Shown: positions 53,879 to 64,000 of the stretch, piece by piece
Position numbering within the stretch: position 1 is the first letter of the stretch
How the letters are laid out: every line of letters begins with the position of its first letter
The notes under the pieces: model-generated
Told to the model about the DNA's origin: nothing
The model's input: only the letters and a program-made list of their open reading frames with translations
Databases searched by the model: none
Assembly: GCA_001295775.1 (NCBI GenBank)
Contig: LJIA01000021.1
Location: 1-64,000, forward strand
Length of the DNA stretch: 64,000 nt
Origin: a beta proteobacterium AAP99
GTDB taxonomy: Bacteria > Pseudomonadota > Gammaproteobacteria > Burkholderiales > Burkholderiaceae_C
Direction of reading: 5' to 3'
Position numbers and translations under genes: made by a program

Positions 53879-55300
53879 ATGCATGCAACGCAGTCACCGG
53901 CAACCCTATTGCGTGCCGACCCGCACGCCCTGCCGGCCGAGAGCCTGCTCGCCCGGTTTGATCGCTTCGGGCCAAGGTACACCTCTTACCCGACCGCGGA
54001 TCGCTTCGTGGAGGCTTTCGACGCGAGTGCCTTGCACACGGCCATCGAAGACCGCCGAGACAGTTGGTCTGCTCGCCCGGTGGCCTTGTACGTGCACAGC
54101 CCGTTCTGCGAGTCGCTTTGCTACTACTGCGCTTGCAACAAGATCGTCACCAAGCACAAGGAGCGCGCGACGCCATACCTCGACAGCCTGTTTCGTGAGG
54201 TCGAACTGTGGCGCGAGCGCATCGGCGAGCGCGCCCGCGCCGGCCAATTGCACCTGGGTGGCGGCACCCCCACCTACCTAGACGACAGTCAGCTCGCCCT
54301 GCTTGTCGAGCGTCTGTCCAGCGCATTTGAGTTCACGCCCCACGCCGAACGAGCGATTGAAGTAGACCCCCGCACGGTGGATCGTGAACGACTCGAACGA
54401 TTGCGCCGGATGGGGTTCAACCGCATCTCCTTCGGTGTGCAGGATCTCGACCCGGCCGTTCAGGAGGCAGTGCATCGAGTCCAGAGCGAGGCCGAGATCG
54501 CCGAACTCATGCGCGCTGCGCGCGAGCTTGCCTTCGATTCCATCAACATCGACCTGATCTACGGTCTCCCCAAGCAGACACCGGCCGGGTTTGCGCGCAC
54601 GATCGAGCGCATCATCGCGCTGCGGCCGGATCGCGTGGCGCTGTACGCCTATGCGCACATGCCGCAGCGCTTCAAGCCGCAGCGCCGCATTCACGAGTCG
54701 GAGCTGCCGCCTGCAGCCCATCGCGTGACCATGCTCGCTCAGGCGATTGCCGCGTTCTCTACGGGCGGGTATGACTACGTCGGCATGGACCACTTCGCGC
54801 TGCCCCAGGACGCCTTGGCGCGCGCCAAGCGCCAGGGCCTTCTGACACGGGACTTCCAGGGCTACACCGCCAACCCGGAGTGCGATCTGATTGCCCTGGG
54901 TGTCTCGGCCATCAGCAAGCTGGGTGCGGTCTACAGCCAGAACCACCGCGACATCGAGGGTTACCAGGAAGCGCTCAAGACTGGAGATCTGCCGGTCATG
55001 CGCGGCATCGTCCTTTCTCGCGACGATCTCGTTCGGCGTAGCGTCATCATGGCGCTCATGTGCCAGGGCGAAGTAAGTTTCGAGTCCATCGAGCAGGCGC
55101 ATCTTGTGGACTTTCGCAAGGCCTTTGCCAGCGAGCTCCAGGAACTCGCGCCCTTCGAGGCGGAGAACTTGATCCGCCTAGAGCCCGACTACCTTCGAGT
55201 GACCGAATTGGGCTGGTTCTTCGTGCGCGCCATTGCCATGGTCTTCGACCGCTATGTACGCACCAGCGTGGCCATGAGTCCGCGCGCCCGCCTGATCTGA
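53879..55300 (+). CDS. hemN: Oxygen-independent coproporphyrinogen III oxidase
   Basis: Radical SAM enzyme converting coproporphyrinogen III to protoporphyrinogen IX without oxygen, 473 residues. The cluster motif is PFCESLCYYCACNK (CxxxCxxC plus the following cysteine). LHLGGGTPTYL, FNRISFGVQDLDPAVQ and NIDLIYGLPKQTP are also typical. ATG at 53879 is chosen; a longer frame from a TTG at 53843 is less likely. The FNR box links haem supply to cbb3 synthesis at low oxygen. Confidence 0.95.
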   Translation: MHATQSPATLLRADPHALPAESLLARFDRFGPRYTSYPTADRFVEAFDASALHTAIEDRRDSWSARPVALYVHSPFCESLCYYCACNKIVTKHKERATPYLDSLFREVELWRERIGERARAGQLHLGGGTPTYLDDSQLALLVERLSSAFEFTPHAERAIEVDPRTVDRERLERLRRMGFNRISFGVQDLDPAVQEAVHRVQSEAEIAELMRAARELAFDSINIDLIYGLPKQTPAGFARTIERIIALRPDRVALYAYAHMPQRFKPQRRIHESELPPAAHRVTMLAQAIAAFSTGGYDYVGMDHFALPQDALARAKRQGLLTRDFQGYTANPECDLIALGVSAISKLGAVYSQNHRDIEGYQEALKTGDLPVMRGIVLSRDDLVRRSVIMALMCQGEVSFESIEQAHLVDFRKAFASELQELAPFEAENLIRLEPDYLRVTELGWFFVRAIAMVFDRYVRTSVAMSPRARLI

Positions 55301-55331
55301 TCCGCGCGACGCAGACGGCTTCTCCAGCGCC

Positions 55332-56039
55332 ATGCCCGCAAGCTCCCTCTTGATTGCCGCCGCCCTGCTCGGCTTGGCCGGAGGGCTGCACTGCGCCGGC
55401 ATGTGTTCGGCCTGGCTGGGCAATCATCTGATGGGTACGCCCGCCGCAGGCGTGGCGGCGCAACGGCATTTCGGCCGCTGGCTGAGCTACAGCGCAGCCG
55501 GCGTGATCGCGGGTGCATTCGGCCAGATCACCTGGAGCGTGCTGCGCACGACGAGCGTCATCGGCCCGCTCTGGACGGTGTTGCAGGTGGGTGCGTTGGG
55601 GCTTGGAGTCTGGCTCATGGTCCGGGGGCAGTGGCCGCGGCGCCTCGCTGCGCTGGGCAGCACGCGACCCGTCAATTTCGAGCCGAAAGGCCGTACCCGC
55701 TGGGGTCTCGAGAGCCTTCGTGGCGCATCGCTGCTGATCCTGCCCTGCGGCCAGCTGCATGCAGCCCTGTGGCTGGCTGTGCTGGCTGGCACCTGGCAGG
55801 GCGGTCTCGCGCTCATGGCCGTGTTTGCACTGGCATCCAGCATCTCGATGCTGAGCCTGGGGCTGGGCATCCGAAAGCTGGCCGGATGGTCCGCGCCGCG
55901 GGGCGGTGAACTTGTCATGGAGCGGCACGTCATGCGCCTGACCGGGCTGATGCTCGTGATCGCCAGCGCGCTTGTGCTCTGGGCTCACCTGAGCGGGACG
56001 CAGCTGCCTTGGTGCGATCCGGTCGTGCCGCCGGGCTGA
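55332..56039 (+). CDS. UreH/TauE-like membrane protein, GLHCAGMC type
   Basis: 235 residues with about six membrane helices in the DsbD/UreH-like transmembrane fold. The first helix carries GGLHCAGMCSAWLG, a His-Cys-Met-Cys motif usual in family members found in cbb3 loci and suggestive of copper binding. The central LLILPCGQLHAALWL is also typical. It begins 31 bp after hemN, so could be co-transcribed. Annotations as sulfite exporter are common but not informative; copper supply or cytochrome assembly fits the context better. Confidence 0.75.
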   Translation: MPASSLLIAAALLGLAGGLHCAGMCSAWLGNHLMGTPAAGVAAQRHFGRWLSYSAAGVIAGAFGQITWSVLRTTSVIGPLWTVLQVGALGLGVWLMVRGQWPRRLAALGSTRPVNFEPKGRTRWGLESLRGASLLILPCGQLHAALWLAVLAGTWQGGLALMAVFALASSISMLSLGLGIRKLAGWSAPRGGELVMERHVMRLTGLMLVIASALVLWAHLSGTQLPWCDPVVPPG

Positions 56040-56201
56040 GTCGGCTGCTGCGCTGCAGCACGTGCGACTACACTAGCAACCGATTCGAGTATCGGCGTGG
56101 CAGCGCGCTCAAGGCGCGGTTCTCCGGCCCGGCTGATGCTCGCGGTGCAAGGCAGGACGGGCACCGCATCGGTTTCTTCACTCTCCCTTCGGACAACACT
56201 C

Positions 56202-56750
56202 ATGGCACTGGACCGCGTCAGCGCCGGCAAGAACCTGCCGGACGAATTCAACGTCATCATCGAGATCCCGCAGAACGCCGACCCGATCAAGTACGAGGTC
56301 GACAAGGAGACAGGTGCCCTGTTCGTGGACCGCTTCATGGGCACGGCCATGCACTACCCCTGCAACTACGGCTACGTGCCCCACACCATCAGCGACGATG
56401 GCGACCCCGTTGACGTGCTGGTGATCACACCCTTTCCGCTGGTGGCCGGCGTGGTGGTGCGCTGCCGTCCGCTGGGCGTGCTCAAGATGACGGACGAAGC
56501 GGGTGGCGACTCCAAGCTGCTGGCCGTGCCCGTCGACAAGGTGCTGCCCTGGTACAAGCACTGGAAGACGCACGAGGACATCGCCCCGGAGCGTCTGGCC
56601 CAGATCCAGCACTTCTTCGAGCACTACAAGGACCTCGAAAAGGGCAAGTGGGTCAAGGTCGTCGGCTGGGATGGCCCCGAGGCGGCCAAGCAGGAGATCC
56701 TGAGCGGCGTGGCGGGCTACAACGCCGCCAAGGACAAGCCGGCGTTCTGA
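56202..56750 (+). CDS. ppa: Inorganic pyrophosphatase
   Basis: Family I soluble pyrophosphatase of 182 residues, driving biosynthesis by removing PPi. Metal-binding acidic residues lie in the signature [29 protein letters not shown] and [17 protein letters not shown] are also typical. ATG at 56202 is chosen; longer frames add an unrelated N-terminus. A terminator follows. Confidence 0.97.
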   Translation: MALDRVSAGKNLPDEFNVIIEIPQNADPIKYEVDKETGALFVDRFMGTAMHYPCNYGYVPHTISDDGDPVDVLVITPFPLVAGVVVRCRPLGVLKMTDEAGGDSKLLAVPVDKVLPWYKHWKTHEDIAPERLAQIQHFFEHYKDLEKGKWVKVVGWDGPEAAKQEILSGVAGYNAAKDKPAF

Positions 56751-56772
56751 TCTGATCAGACGCTTTGCGACA

Positions 56773-56800
56773 AACGGCGCACCTACGGGTGCGCCGTTTT
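56773..56800. terminator. Bidirectional terminator between ppa and FemAB-like gene
   Basis: AACGGCGCACC (56773-56783) and GGTGCGCCGTT (56788-56798) form a perfect 11-pair stem with loop TACG. T-tracts are on both strands (TTTT to 56800 on plus; TTT on minus). Confidence 0.9.
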
Positions 56801-57966
56801 CACTCCTGCTCCACTGATGTGCTGCGCTTGAACGGCGTGCGCTCGTTCAGATCATCGAGGTACTGGTCGATGCCACCAGCCTCGCGCTGCAGGAAGCGTT
56901 CGATGGCCTGCGCAAACTCCGGGTGCGCCAGCCGGTGAAAGGAGCAGGTGGGCACCGGCATCAGGCCGCGGGCCATCTTGTGCTCGCCCTGTGCACCGCC
57001 TTCAAAGACCTGCAGCTTCTGCGCAATGGCGTACTCGATGGCCTGGTAGTAGCAGAGCTCGAAGTGCAGCAGCGGCACGAAGCGCATCGCGCCCCAATAG
57101 CGGCCATACAGGCGGCCGGCCTCGCAGATGAAGAAGCTCGCGGCGATCGGGCCGGTCGCATCGCGCGCCACGCACAGCCGCATCTGGTCCGGTGCCGCCT
57201 CGGAGAATTCGAGGAAGAAGCGCTCGTTCAGATAGGGCGTGGAGTGATGCTCGCGGTAGGTGTTGGCATAGCAGCGGTAGAAGAAGCGCCAATGCTCGGG
57301 CTGCGCGGTTCGGCCATCCAGCCAATCGAACTGCAGGCCGTGCTCATGCACCGCGCGGCGCTCCGCACGAATGTTCTTGCGCTTTTTCTGACTGAGCTGC
57401 GCAAGAAAGTCGTCAAAGTGCGAGTAGCCCGCATTGGTCCAGTGAAACTGTACGCCGCTGCGCTTGAGCCAGCCTGCCGCCTGCAGTGCGGTGGCCGAGG
57501 CATCATCAGGAAACAGCACGTGCACTGAAGACAGCTCGTTGTCTTCCATCGCTTGCGTCAGGACGTCCACCAGTGCGGCGCGCGCCGCGTCATCGTGCGC
57601 GAGCAGGCGCATGCCAGGCACCGGCGTGAAGGGCAGGGCGCAGAGCAGCTTGGGGTAGTAGGGCAGACCACTGCGCTCGTAGGCATCCGCCCAGGCCCAG
57701 TCGAAGACGTACTCGCCATAGCTGTGCGCCTTGACGTACAGCGGGCAGGCTGCGGCGAGTTCATCGCCATCCCAAAGCAGCAGATGCTGTGCGCTCCATC
57801 CGCTGCGCCCGCCCACGCAGCCCGTGCGCTCCATCGTGCCCAGAAAGGCGTTGCGCAACATCACGTGCCCGCCTGCAGCGCGTTCAACCAGTGCGTCCCA
57901 CGCGGCCTCGTGCCCCGCCAGGGCGGGTATCACCTGCGTGCGATAATTTTTCTCAGACCTCGTCAT
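56800..57966 (-). CDS. FemAB-like GNAT-fold protein (DUF482 type)
   Basis: 388 residues. It resembles the peptidoglycan-recognition/FemAB-like acyltransferase group: GEYVFDWAWADAYERSGLPYYPKL is seen as two blocks (GEYVFDWAWADAYER and LPYYPKLLCALPFTPV), with SQKKRKNIRAERR, TYREHHSTPYLNERFF, RYWGAMRFVPLLHFELCYYQ and FEGGAQGEHKMARGLMP. Members are widespread in proteobacteria and of unknown substrate. ATG at 57966 is chosen. It diverges from nadE across 56 bp. Confidence 0.85.
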   Translation of the reverse strand: MTRSEKNYRTQVIPALAGHEAAWDALVERAAGGHVMLRNAFLGTMERTGCVGGRSGWSAQHLLLWDGDELAAACPLYVKAHSYGEYVFDWAWADAYERSGLPYYPKLLCALPFTPVPGMRLLAHDDAARAALVDVLTQAMEDNELSSVHVLFPDDASATALQAAGWLKRSGVQFHWTNAGYSHFDDFLAQLSQKKRKNIRAERRAVHEHGLQFDWLDGRTAQPEHWRFFYRCYANTYREHHSTPYLNERFFLEFSEAAPDQMRLCVARDATGPIAASFFICEAGRLYGRYWGAMRFVPLLHFELCYYQAIEYAIAQKLQVFEGGAQGEHKMARGLMPVPTCSFHRLAHPEFAQAIERFLQREAGGIDQYLDDLNERTPFKRSTSVEQE

Positions 57967-58022
57967 GCGTGATGGATCGCGTAGGGCGGCGCGCAAGATA
58001 ACAAGCGGAGAAGCACGTTCTG

Positions 58023-60010
<1,988 letters not shown>

Positions 60011-60044
60011 GCGCTGCCGGCCCTGCCGCCCGATCTAGGCTGTA

Positions 60045-60067
60045 CAGGCCGCATCGCGGCCTGTTTT
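60045..60067 (+). terminator. Terminator of glnB
   Basis: CAGGCCGC and GCGGCCTG with loop ATC, followed by TTTT. Confidence 0.9.
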
Positions 60068-60143
60068 CATTATACTTGGCCGAAATCAATCGTATTTATC
60101 GCTTTGCTGCTTCCTGGATTGCCCCAAGAAGCGCATGGAACAT

Positions 60144-60162
60144 GCGGAAAGCCGGATTTCTG
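60144..60162 (+). repeat. Intergenic AT-rich repeat, copy 5
   Basis: Core GCGGAAAGCCGGATTTCTG, between glnB and the AEC transporter gene. Flanks include TTGGCCGAAATC (60076-60087) and GACCGAAATTGAATTCATG near 60180. Almost identical to copy 3. Confidence 0.6.
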
Positions 60163-60271
60163 CTGTTCTTTCATTTTATGACCGAAATTGAATTCATGTC
60201 CAGGCTGACCGGGCTGAACTGCCACGGCCGTGCGGCCAGCCGCGGCAGGCACTGAGCTACAAAGCGCGGCG

Positions 60272-61231
60272 ATGCAGGCCATTCTCGCCGTCACCTTTCC
60301 CTTCTTTGCGCTCGTTCTGGCGGGCTACCTTGCCACCCGGCGCGGCCTGCTGCCCGAGGCGGCCATTCCCGGCCTGAACACGTACGTGCTGTGGTTTGCG
60401 CTGCCATGCATGCTGTTTCGCTTCGGTGCCGGGCTGCCGGTGGCACAGCTGTTCAACCTGCCGCTGATGGCGATCTACGCCACCTGCGCGCTGCTGCTGC
60501 TGGGCGCCACGATCCTGCTGACGCGCTCGGCGCGCGTCGGGCTGAAGGACGCAGCCTTCGGCGCGCTGGTGGCCGTGTTTCCCAACACCGGCTTCATGGG
60601 CGTACCGCTGCTGGTCGCGCTGCTGGGTACTGCAGCGGCCGGGCCGGTCATTCTCACGGTGCTGGTGGATCTGGTGCTGACCAGCTCCGTGGCACTGGCG
60701 ATTGCGCAGCTGGACGGCCATCGCGGCCACGGCTGGGCCGCCTTCGGGCGGGCGGTGCGCGGTGCGCTGACCAACCCGCTGCCCTGGGCCATTGGCCTGG
60801 GGGCGCTGGTCTCCTGGCAGCAGATCCAGCTCTGGGGCCCGCTGGCCAAGGCGGTCGGGCTGCTCGGAGATTCCGCCTCGCCGGTGGCGCTGTTCACCAT
60901 CGGCGCGGTGCTGGCGCGGGCACAGCGCGTCGGCAATGAAACCGGCACGCCCACGCCGCTGGCCGATTACCTGCCGGTTGCCGCCATCAAGCTCTTCATC
61001 CACCCGCTGCTGGTGTTGGTGGTCGGCCTGAATGCAATGCGTCTGGGCTGGCCGGTGGACCGCTTCTCGGTCATCGTGCTGGCGCTCGCCGCGGCGCTGC
61101 CGTCAGCCTCCAATGTGTCCTTGCTGGCCGAGCGCTATGGTGCAGACAACGGCCGGATTGCACGCATCATCCTTGCATCCACGGCGCTGGCCTTTCTGAG
61201 CTTCTCCGCCGCGGTCTGGTTGCTGACCTGA
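60272..61231 (+). CDS. AEC-family transporter (auxin efflux carrier type)
   Basis: 319-residue inner-membrane permease with about ten helices in two halves. Family patterns are PFFALVLAGYLATRRGLLPE, LPCMLFRFGA, FPNTGFMGVPLLVALLG and SNVSLLAERYGADNGRIARI. Bacterial AEC carriers move malonate, malate or other small organic acids; the substrate cannot be told here. ATG at 60272 is preferred over a longer frame from 60230. It is convergent with the small exported protein gene ending at 61301. Confidence 0.88.
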   Translation: MQAILAVTFPFFALVLAGYLATRRGLLPEAAIPGLNTYVLWFALPCMLFRFGAGLPVAQLFNLPLMAIYATCALLLLGATILLTRSARVGLKDAAFGALVAVFPNTGFMGVPLLVALLGTAAAGPVILTVLVDLVLTSSVALAIAQLDGHRGHGWAAFGRAVRGALTNPLPWAIGLGALVSWQQIQLWGPLAKAVGLLGDSASPVALFTIGAVLARAQRVGNETGTPTPLADYLPVAAIKLFIHPLLVLVVGLNAMRLGWPVDRFSVIVLALAAALPSASNVSLLAERYGADNGRIARIILASTALAFLSFSAAVWLLT

Positions 61232-61250
61232 GCGGCTTGCGCCCGAATGC

Positions 61251-61279
61251 AAAACGGCGCCGCTTGCGCGACGCCGTTG
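61251..61279 (-). terminator. Terminator-like hairpin after the 61301-61693 gene
   Basis: AACGGCG (61253-61259) and CGCCGTT (61272-61278) with a GC-rich loop; on the minus strand TTTT follows. It lies between convergent genes. Confidence 0.6.
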
Positions 61280-61300
61280 CATGGGCTGGCGGACCAGCGA

Positions 61301-61693
61301 TCAGTCGCGGTCGCGCCCGCGACCCCGGTCATCGTCCCAGCGGCCATGGTCCTTGCCGTGGCCCTTGCCGCGCTTCTCGTCCACGCGCACGAAGTAGACC
61401 GGCACGCCGCAGGCGTTGTAGCGGTGGCAGTGCTTGCCCCACTTCTTGATGTGGCCCGGAGGTGCGTACACATACATCGGCGCCGGTGCGATTACGCCCA
61501 CCGGAACCGGGCGGATCAGCACGGGCTGCGCGTACACCACCGGTGGCGGCTGGCGGTTGCCCAGATCGATGCGGCCGTACACGCCAGGCGTGATCTCGCC
61601 GCTGATCGTGATGTTGTAGTTCTGTGCCTGCGCCGGCGCGGCCAGTGCCGCCGTGGTCAGCGCAAGCAGGCCAAGCATGGAGCGAATGTTCAT
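61301..61693 (-). CDS. Small exported protein with His/Arg/Asp-rich tail
   Basis: 130 residues: a signal peptide (cut near PAQAQ), a short beta-like region (NYNITISGEITPGVYGRIDL), a proline-rich stretch, a conserved-looking CHRYNACGVPVYFVR segment with two cysteines, and a highly charged tail of Lys-Gly-His and Asp-Arg-Gly repeats. GGGGAA precedes the ATG at 61693. I do not recognise a named family. The tail could bind metal or nucleic acid; no function is claimed. Confidence 0.7.
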   Translation of the reverse strand: MNIRSMLGLLALTTAALAAPAQAQNYNITISGEITPGVYGRIDLGNRQPPPVVYAQPVLIRPVPVGVIAPAPMYVYAPPGHIKKWGKHCHRYNACGVPVYFVRVDEKRGKGHGKDHGRWDDDRGRGRDRD

Positions 61694-61884
61694 GGTGTTC
61701 CCCTGATCCAGTTCTGCATCGGGCGGCATGGTGCGCGCGCCCTTGTGCTCGAACAACGCGAAGCATTCACGCAGCGCTGACTCCGGCGCAGAGCCGAAAA
61801 GTAACGGTGCGTTAGCTGTGCCGCATCCGCGCCCGGCACGGCCGCAGCGCAAACGATCGCAAACGAGTTCCTGGAGATCAGCGC

Positions 61885-62247
61885 TCAGCTGATCGATCGC
61901 ATGGCGATGATGACCAGCCCCGCCTTGGTCTCTTCCACGCCGTACTCGACGCGCAGACCTGGCGTGATGCCTTCGACCACCTCGGGCGACTTGATCTTCA
62001 TGACCATGCCGCCGTCCAGCGTGACGGTGCTGGCCTTGAGGTCGATCGAGACGATGATCGCGTCACCACGCAGACCGATGGGGATGCGCATGAACAGCCT
62101 GTCGCGCGCAGCAGTGCGTTCATTGGGCTGCGCAGCCGGTGCGGCGGGCGCCGCTGCGGGCGTAGGTGCGGGGCTTGCTTGGGCAAAGGCGATCTGCGCG
62201 GATAGCGCGACCGCAGCCACGGCGAACTGGCGGTTGATGTGCCGCAT
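61885..62247 (-). CDS. Small exported OB-fold-like protein
   Basis: 120 residues with a signal peptide (cut near IAFAQ), an Ala/Pro linker and a beta-rich domain including KASTVTLDGGMVMKIKSPEVV and PGLRVEYGVEETKAGLVIIAM. The domain layout resembles that of the protein at 62538-62888 and, more loosely, CusF-type periplasmic proteins, but the copper-binding Trp/Met residues are not evident. GGAG precedes the ATG at 62247. Function unknown. Confidence 0.65.
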   Translation of the reverse strand: MRHINRQFAVAAVALSAQIAFAQASPAPTPAAAPAAPAAQPNERTAARDRLFMRIPIGLRGDAIIVSIDLKASTVTLDGGMVMKIKSPEVVEGITPGLRVEYGVEETKAGLVIIAMRSIS

Positions 62248-62537
62248 GAAGTCTCCAGCGTCGGACAGAGCGGTGTCCGGATCCTTGCGCTCGAATGGCG
62301 CATCAATGCCTTGCACTCTAGATGCTCGGACGACGAAGTATAGCCGTCAGGGCGTCAGCGCCAGTCAGCGGATCGGCTCACGTGCTTCATCTGCGCTCAT
62401 CTGCCTGCAACTTCGCTATATCGGTCGATGACGTTTCGTCACTCGTTGCGCCCGTGCATCGGCTCACCCCCCACGCCGCGCCAGAACTGCACAGCGCAAG
62501 GGGGAACTTGGGCGTGACGTTTGAGTGTGGCGGGCGG

Positions 62538-62888
62538 TCAGCCCAGCACCTTGAGCGCCACGATCACCGGGCCGCTGTCCAGATCCTGCACGCGGAACTC
62601 GACGCGCTGGCCGGCCTTCACATCGGTCAGCAGCATCGGGTCGCGCACCTTCATCGTGCGCCCGCCCATAAAGGTGACGGTGCCGGCCTCGCGGTTGACC
62701 TGTTGCACCACACCTTCACCGCCGTCCGGCATGCCGGATTTGGCGGCCGGTTTGGCGGGCATGCTGCGCGGCATGTCGGCCTGCGCCTGCGGTGGCGACT
62801 GCGGCTGGCCGTAGTTGCTCTGAGCCTGCACGCCCCAGGCGGCGGCGGTGATGGCCAGAATCAGGCTGATGCGTGTGCTTCGTTGCAT
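62538..62888 (-). CDS. Small exported CusF-like OB-fold protein
   Basis: 116 residues: signal peptide (cut near GVQAQ), Gln/Pro/Met-rich linker, then GVVQQVNREAGTVTFMGGRT, MKVRDPMLLTDVKAGQRVEF and RVQDLDSGPVIVALKVLG, a CusF-like pattern. The canonical CusF metal ligands are not all present. AAGGAGAG precedes the ATG at 62888. It is probably a paralogue of the gene ending at 61885. A copper or envelope role is only suggested. Confidence 0.7.
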   Translation of the reverse strand: MQRSTRISLILAITAAAWGVQAQSNYGQPQSPPQAQADMPRSMPAKPAAKSGMPDGGEGVVQQVNREAGTVTFMGGRTMKVRDPMLLTDVKAGQRVEFRVQDLDSGPVIVALKVLG

Positions 62889-63016
62889 CGGACTCTCCTT
62901 GGGTTGAGCGTTGAGATACGTACGCGTACCTCTTGCTAGAGAGCCGGTGGCCGGGATGGTTGCGTTACCGCCGTAACGGACTATTTCCTTACGTCTGAAA
63001 CCCACATACAGGTCGA

Positions 63017-63036
63017 CCCACGACGGGAATCGTGGG
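63017..63036 (-). terminator. Hairpin downstream of prfC
   Basis: CCCACGA and TCGTGGG with loop CGGGAA, about 30 bp after the prfC stop. No T-tract follows. Confidence 0.4.
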
Positions 63037-63067
63037 GTGGATTCTCAGCGCGGCGGTCGCAGTGCGA

Positions 63068-64000
63068 TCAGCTGTCCAGCCGCTTCTGGAACACCAGGCC
63101 CGCGTGCTCGCGCAGGGCATGGAACTTGATCTTGGGCCAGTTCTGCTCGATGGCGCGCAGTTCGTGCGCGTAGTCCACCAGCAGGGCCACGGCGTCCACG
63201 GCATCGTGCGCCAAGCGGTGCTGGTTCGCGTCGATAAAGCGCTTGAGTTCGCGCTCGCCGCCGTCGGCTTCGTCGCAGGTGATCCAGCGCGCCAGGGTGT
63301 AGCGGCTGGGGGTGATGCGTGCCTTTACGCCGTACTCATGTTCCAGACGGTGCGCCACCACTTCAAACTGCAGCTGGCCCACGGCACCCAGCAGCAGGAT
63401 GGAACCCGCCATGGGGCGGAACACCTGGATCGCGCCTTCTTCGCCCAGCTGCGTCAGCCCGGCACGCAGCTGCTTGGTGCGCAGCGGGTCCGCCACTTCC
63501 ACGCTGCGGAACATTTCCGGCGCAAAGAATGGGAGGCCCGTGAACTGCAGGCTTTCGCCTTCGGTGAGCGTGTCCCCCAGCTGCAGCACGCCGTGGTTCG
63601 GGATGCCGATGATGTCGCCGGCAAAGGCGTCGTCCAGCAGCTCGCGCCGTTGCGACAGAAAACTCACCACCGTATTGGGCTTCAGTTCCTTGCCGCTGCG
63701 CACCACCTTGAGCTTCATGCCACGTTCGAAGTGGCCGCTGGCCACGCGCACAAAGGCAATGCGGTCTCGGTGCGCCGGGTCCATGTTGGCCTGGATCTTG
63801 AACACCACGCCGCTGAACTTCTTTTCGGTGGGTTCGATCACGCGCTGGATCGTGCTGCGCTCGCCGGGCGGCGGTGCCAGTTCCACCAGGGCGTCCAGCA
63901 CCTCGCGCACACCAAAGTTGTTGATGGCGCTGCCAAAGAACATCGGCGTCTGCTTGCCGGCGAGGAAGGCCTCGCTGTCAAACGCCGGCGTGGCCTCGCT
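63068..64000 (-). CDS. prfC: Peptide chain release factor 3, C-terminal part
   Basis: Open frame running off the window edge; 310 C-terminal residues of about 530 are present. RF3 is a GTPase that recycles RF1/RF2 from ribosomes. Seen are MFFGSAINNFGVREVLDAL, the domain II strand FKIQANMDPAHRDRIAFVRV, SGHFERGMKLKVVRSGKEL and the domain III segment GAVGQLQFEVVAHRLEHEYG. The G domain lies beyond the window. The first internal ATG (63943) is not the start, because the upstream codons continue the family sequence. Confidence 0.95.
   Translation of the reverse strand, partial: SEATPAFDSEAFLAGKQTPMFFGSAINNFGVREVLDALVELAPPPGERSTIQRVIEPTEKKFSGVVFKIQANMDPAHRDRIAFVRVASGHFERGMKLKVVRSGKELKPNTVVSFLSQRRELLDDAFAGDIIGIPNHGVLQLGDTLTEGESLQFTGLPFFAPEMFRSVEVADPLRTKQLRAGLTQLGEEGAIQVFRPMAGSILLLGAVGQLQFEVVAHRLEHEYGVKARITPSRYTLARWITCDEADGGERELKRFIDANQHRLAHDAVDAVALLVDYAHELRAIEQNWPKIKFHALREHAGLVFQKRLDS

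Noticed and set aside
60256-60266. GAGCTACAAAG before the AEC gene as a HexR site
   Set aside because: The right arm matches but the left arm does not resemble TGTAG.
60230-60271. Longer N-terminus of the AEC transporter
   Set aside because: The extension is hydrophilic and precedes the conserved first helix; the ATG at 60272 fits the family.

Overview
The window is GC-rich chromosomal DNA from what looks like a heterotrophic, facultatively micro-aerobic betaproteobacterium (Burkholderiales or Rhodocyclales; genus not resolved). The basis is a glucokinase-HexR fusion as known in Burkholderia, a ccoI-ccoS-ccoNOQPGH cytochrome cbb3 locus with an FNR-type regulator, a Bug/TTT solute-binding protein, and a Caulobacter-type TonB receptor beside a tryptophan-halogenase-like flavoprotein. 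Gene content is chromosomal throughout: no insertion sequence, phage, integrase or CRISPR array was seen. Family calls rest on reading motifs; no database search was run.

Region 1 (1-8.3 kb): Entner-Doudoroff and glucan genes. edd (minus) diverges from a zwf-pgl-glgX-malQ run (plus). Region 2 (8.3-12.8 kb): a minus-strand cluster of MBL-fold hydrolase, FAD monooxygenase, DUF2783 protein, TTT-type binding protein and PH-like membrane protein. Region 3 (12.9-19 kb): a lipoprotein alpha-amylase diverges from an exported pullulanase, followed by a glucokinase with an unusual two-ORF leader. Region 4 (19.4-30.8 kb): MATE exporter, TonB receptor, halogenase-like flavoprotein, glucokinase-HexR fusion, eda and pgi. 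Region 5 (30.9-42.4 kb): RND efflux pair, dnaQ, and tamA-tamB. Region 6 (42.4-44.4 kb): tRNA-Val, gltX, and a tRNA-Ala-Glu-Asp operon. Region 7 (44.5-55.3 kb): cbb3 oxidase genes, fnr and hemN. Region 8 (55.3-64 kb): small membrane protein, ppa, FemAB-like protein, nadE, glnB, AEC transporter, three small exported proteins, and the C-terminal part of prfC cut by the window edge.

The most interesting signal is a candidate local regulon. Eight intergenic copies of a 15-bp palindrome (consensus TGTAGTTTTGCTACA) sit upstream of edd, zwf, the amylase/pullulanase pair, glk, the TonB receptor and the glk-hexR fusion itself; at three places the palindrome fills the -35/-10 spacer and overlaps the -10. 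The spacing and half-sites resemble the HexR operator. This suggests one KDPG-sensing circuit running from uptake of a glucan-like substrate, through debranching and amylolysis, to glucose phosphorylation and the Entner-Doudoroff pathway. The kinase half of the HexR fusion has an altered phosphate loop, while a separate canonical Glk is also encoded, so the fusion may be becoming a pure sensor/regulator.

A second circuit is an FNR regulon: three FNR boxes precede ccoI, ccoN and the divergent fnr/hemN pair, with -10-like hexamers at the class II distance. An AT-rich intergenic repeat family with a GCGGAAAGCCGGATTT-like core recurs at five or six places and is not explained by any gene.
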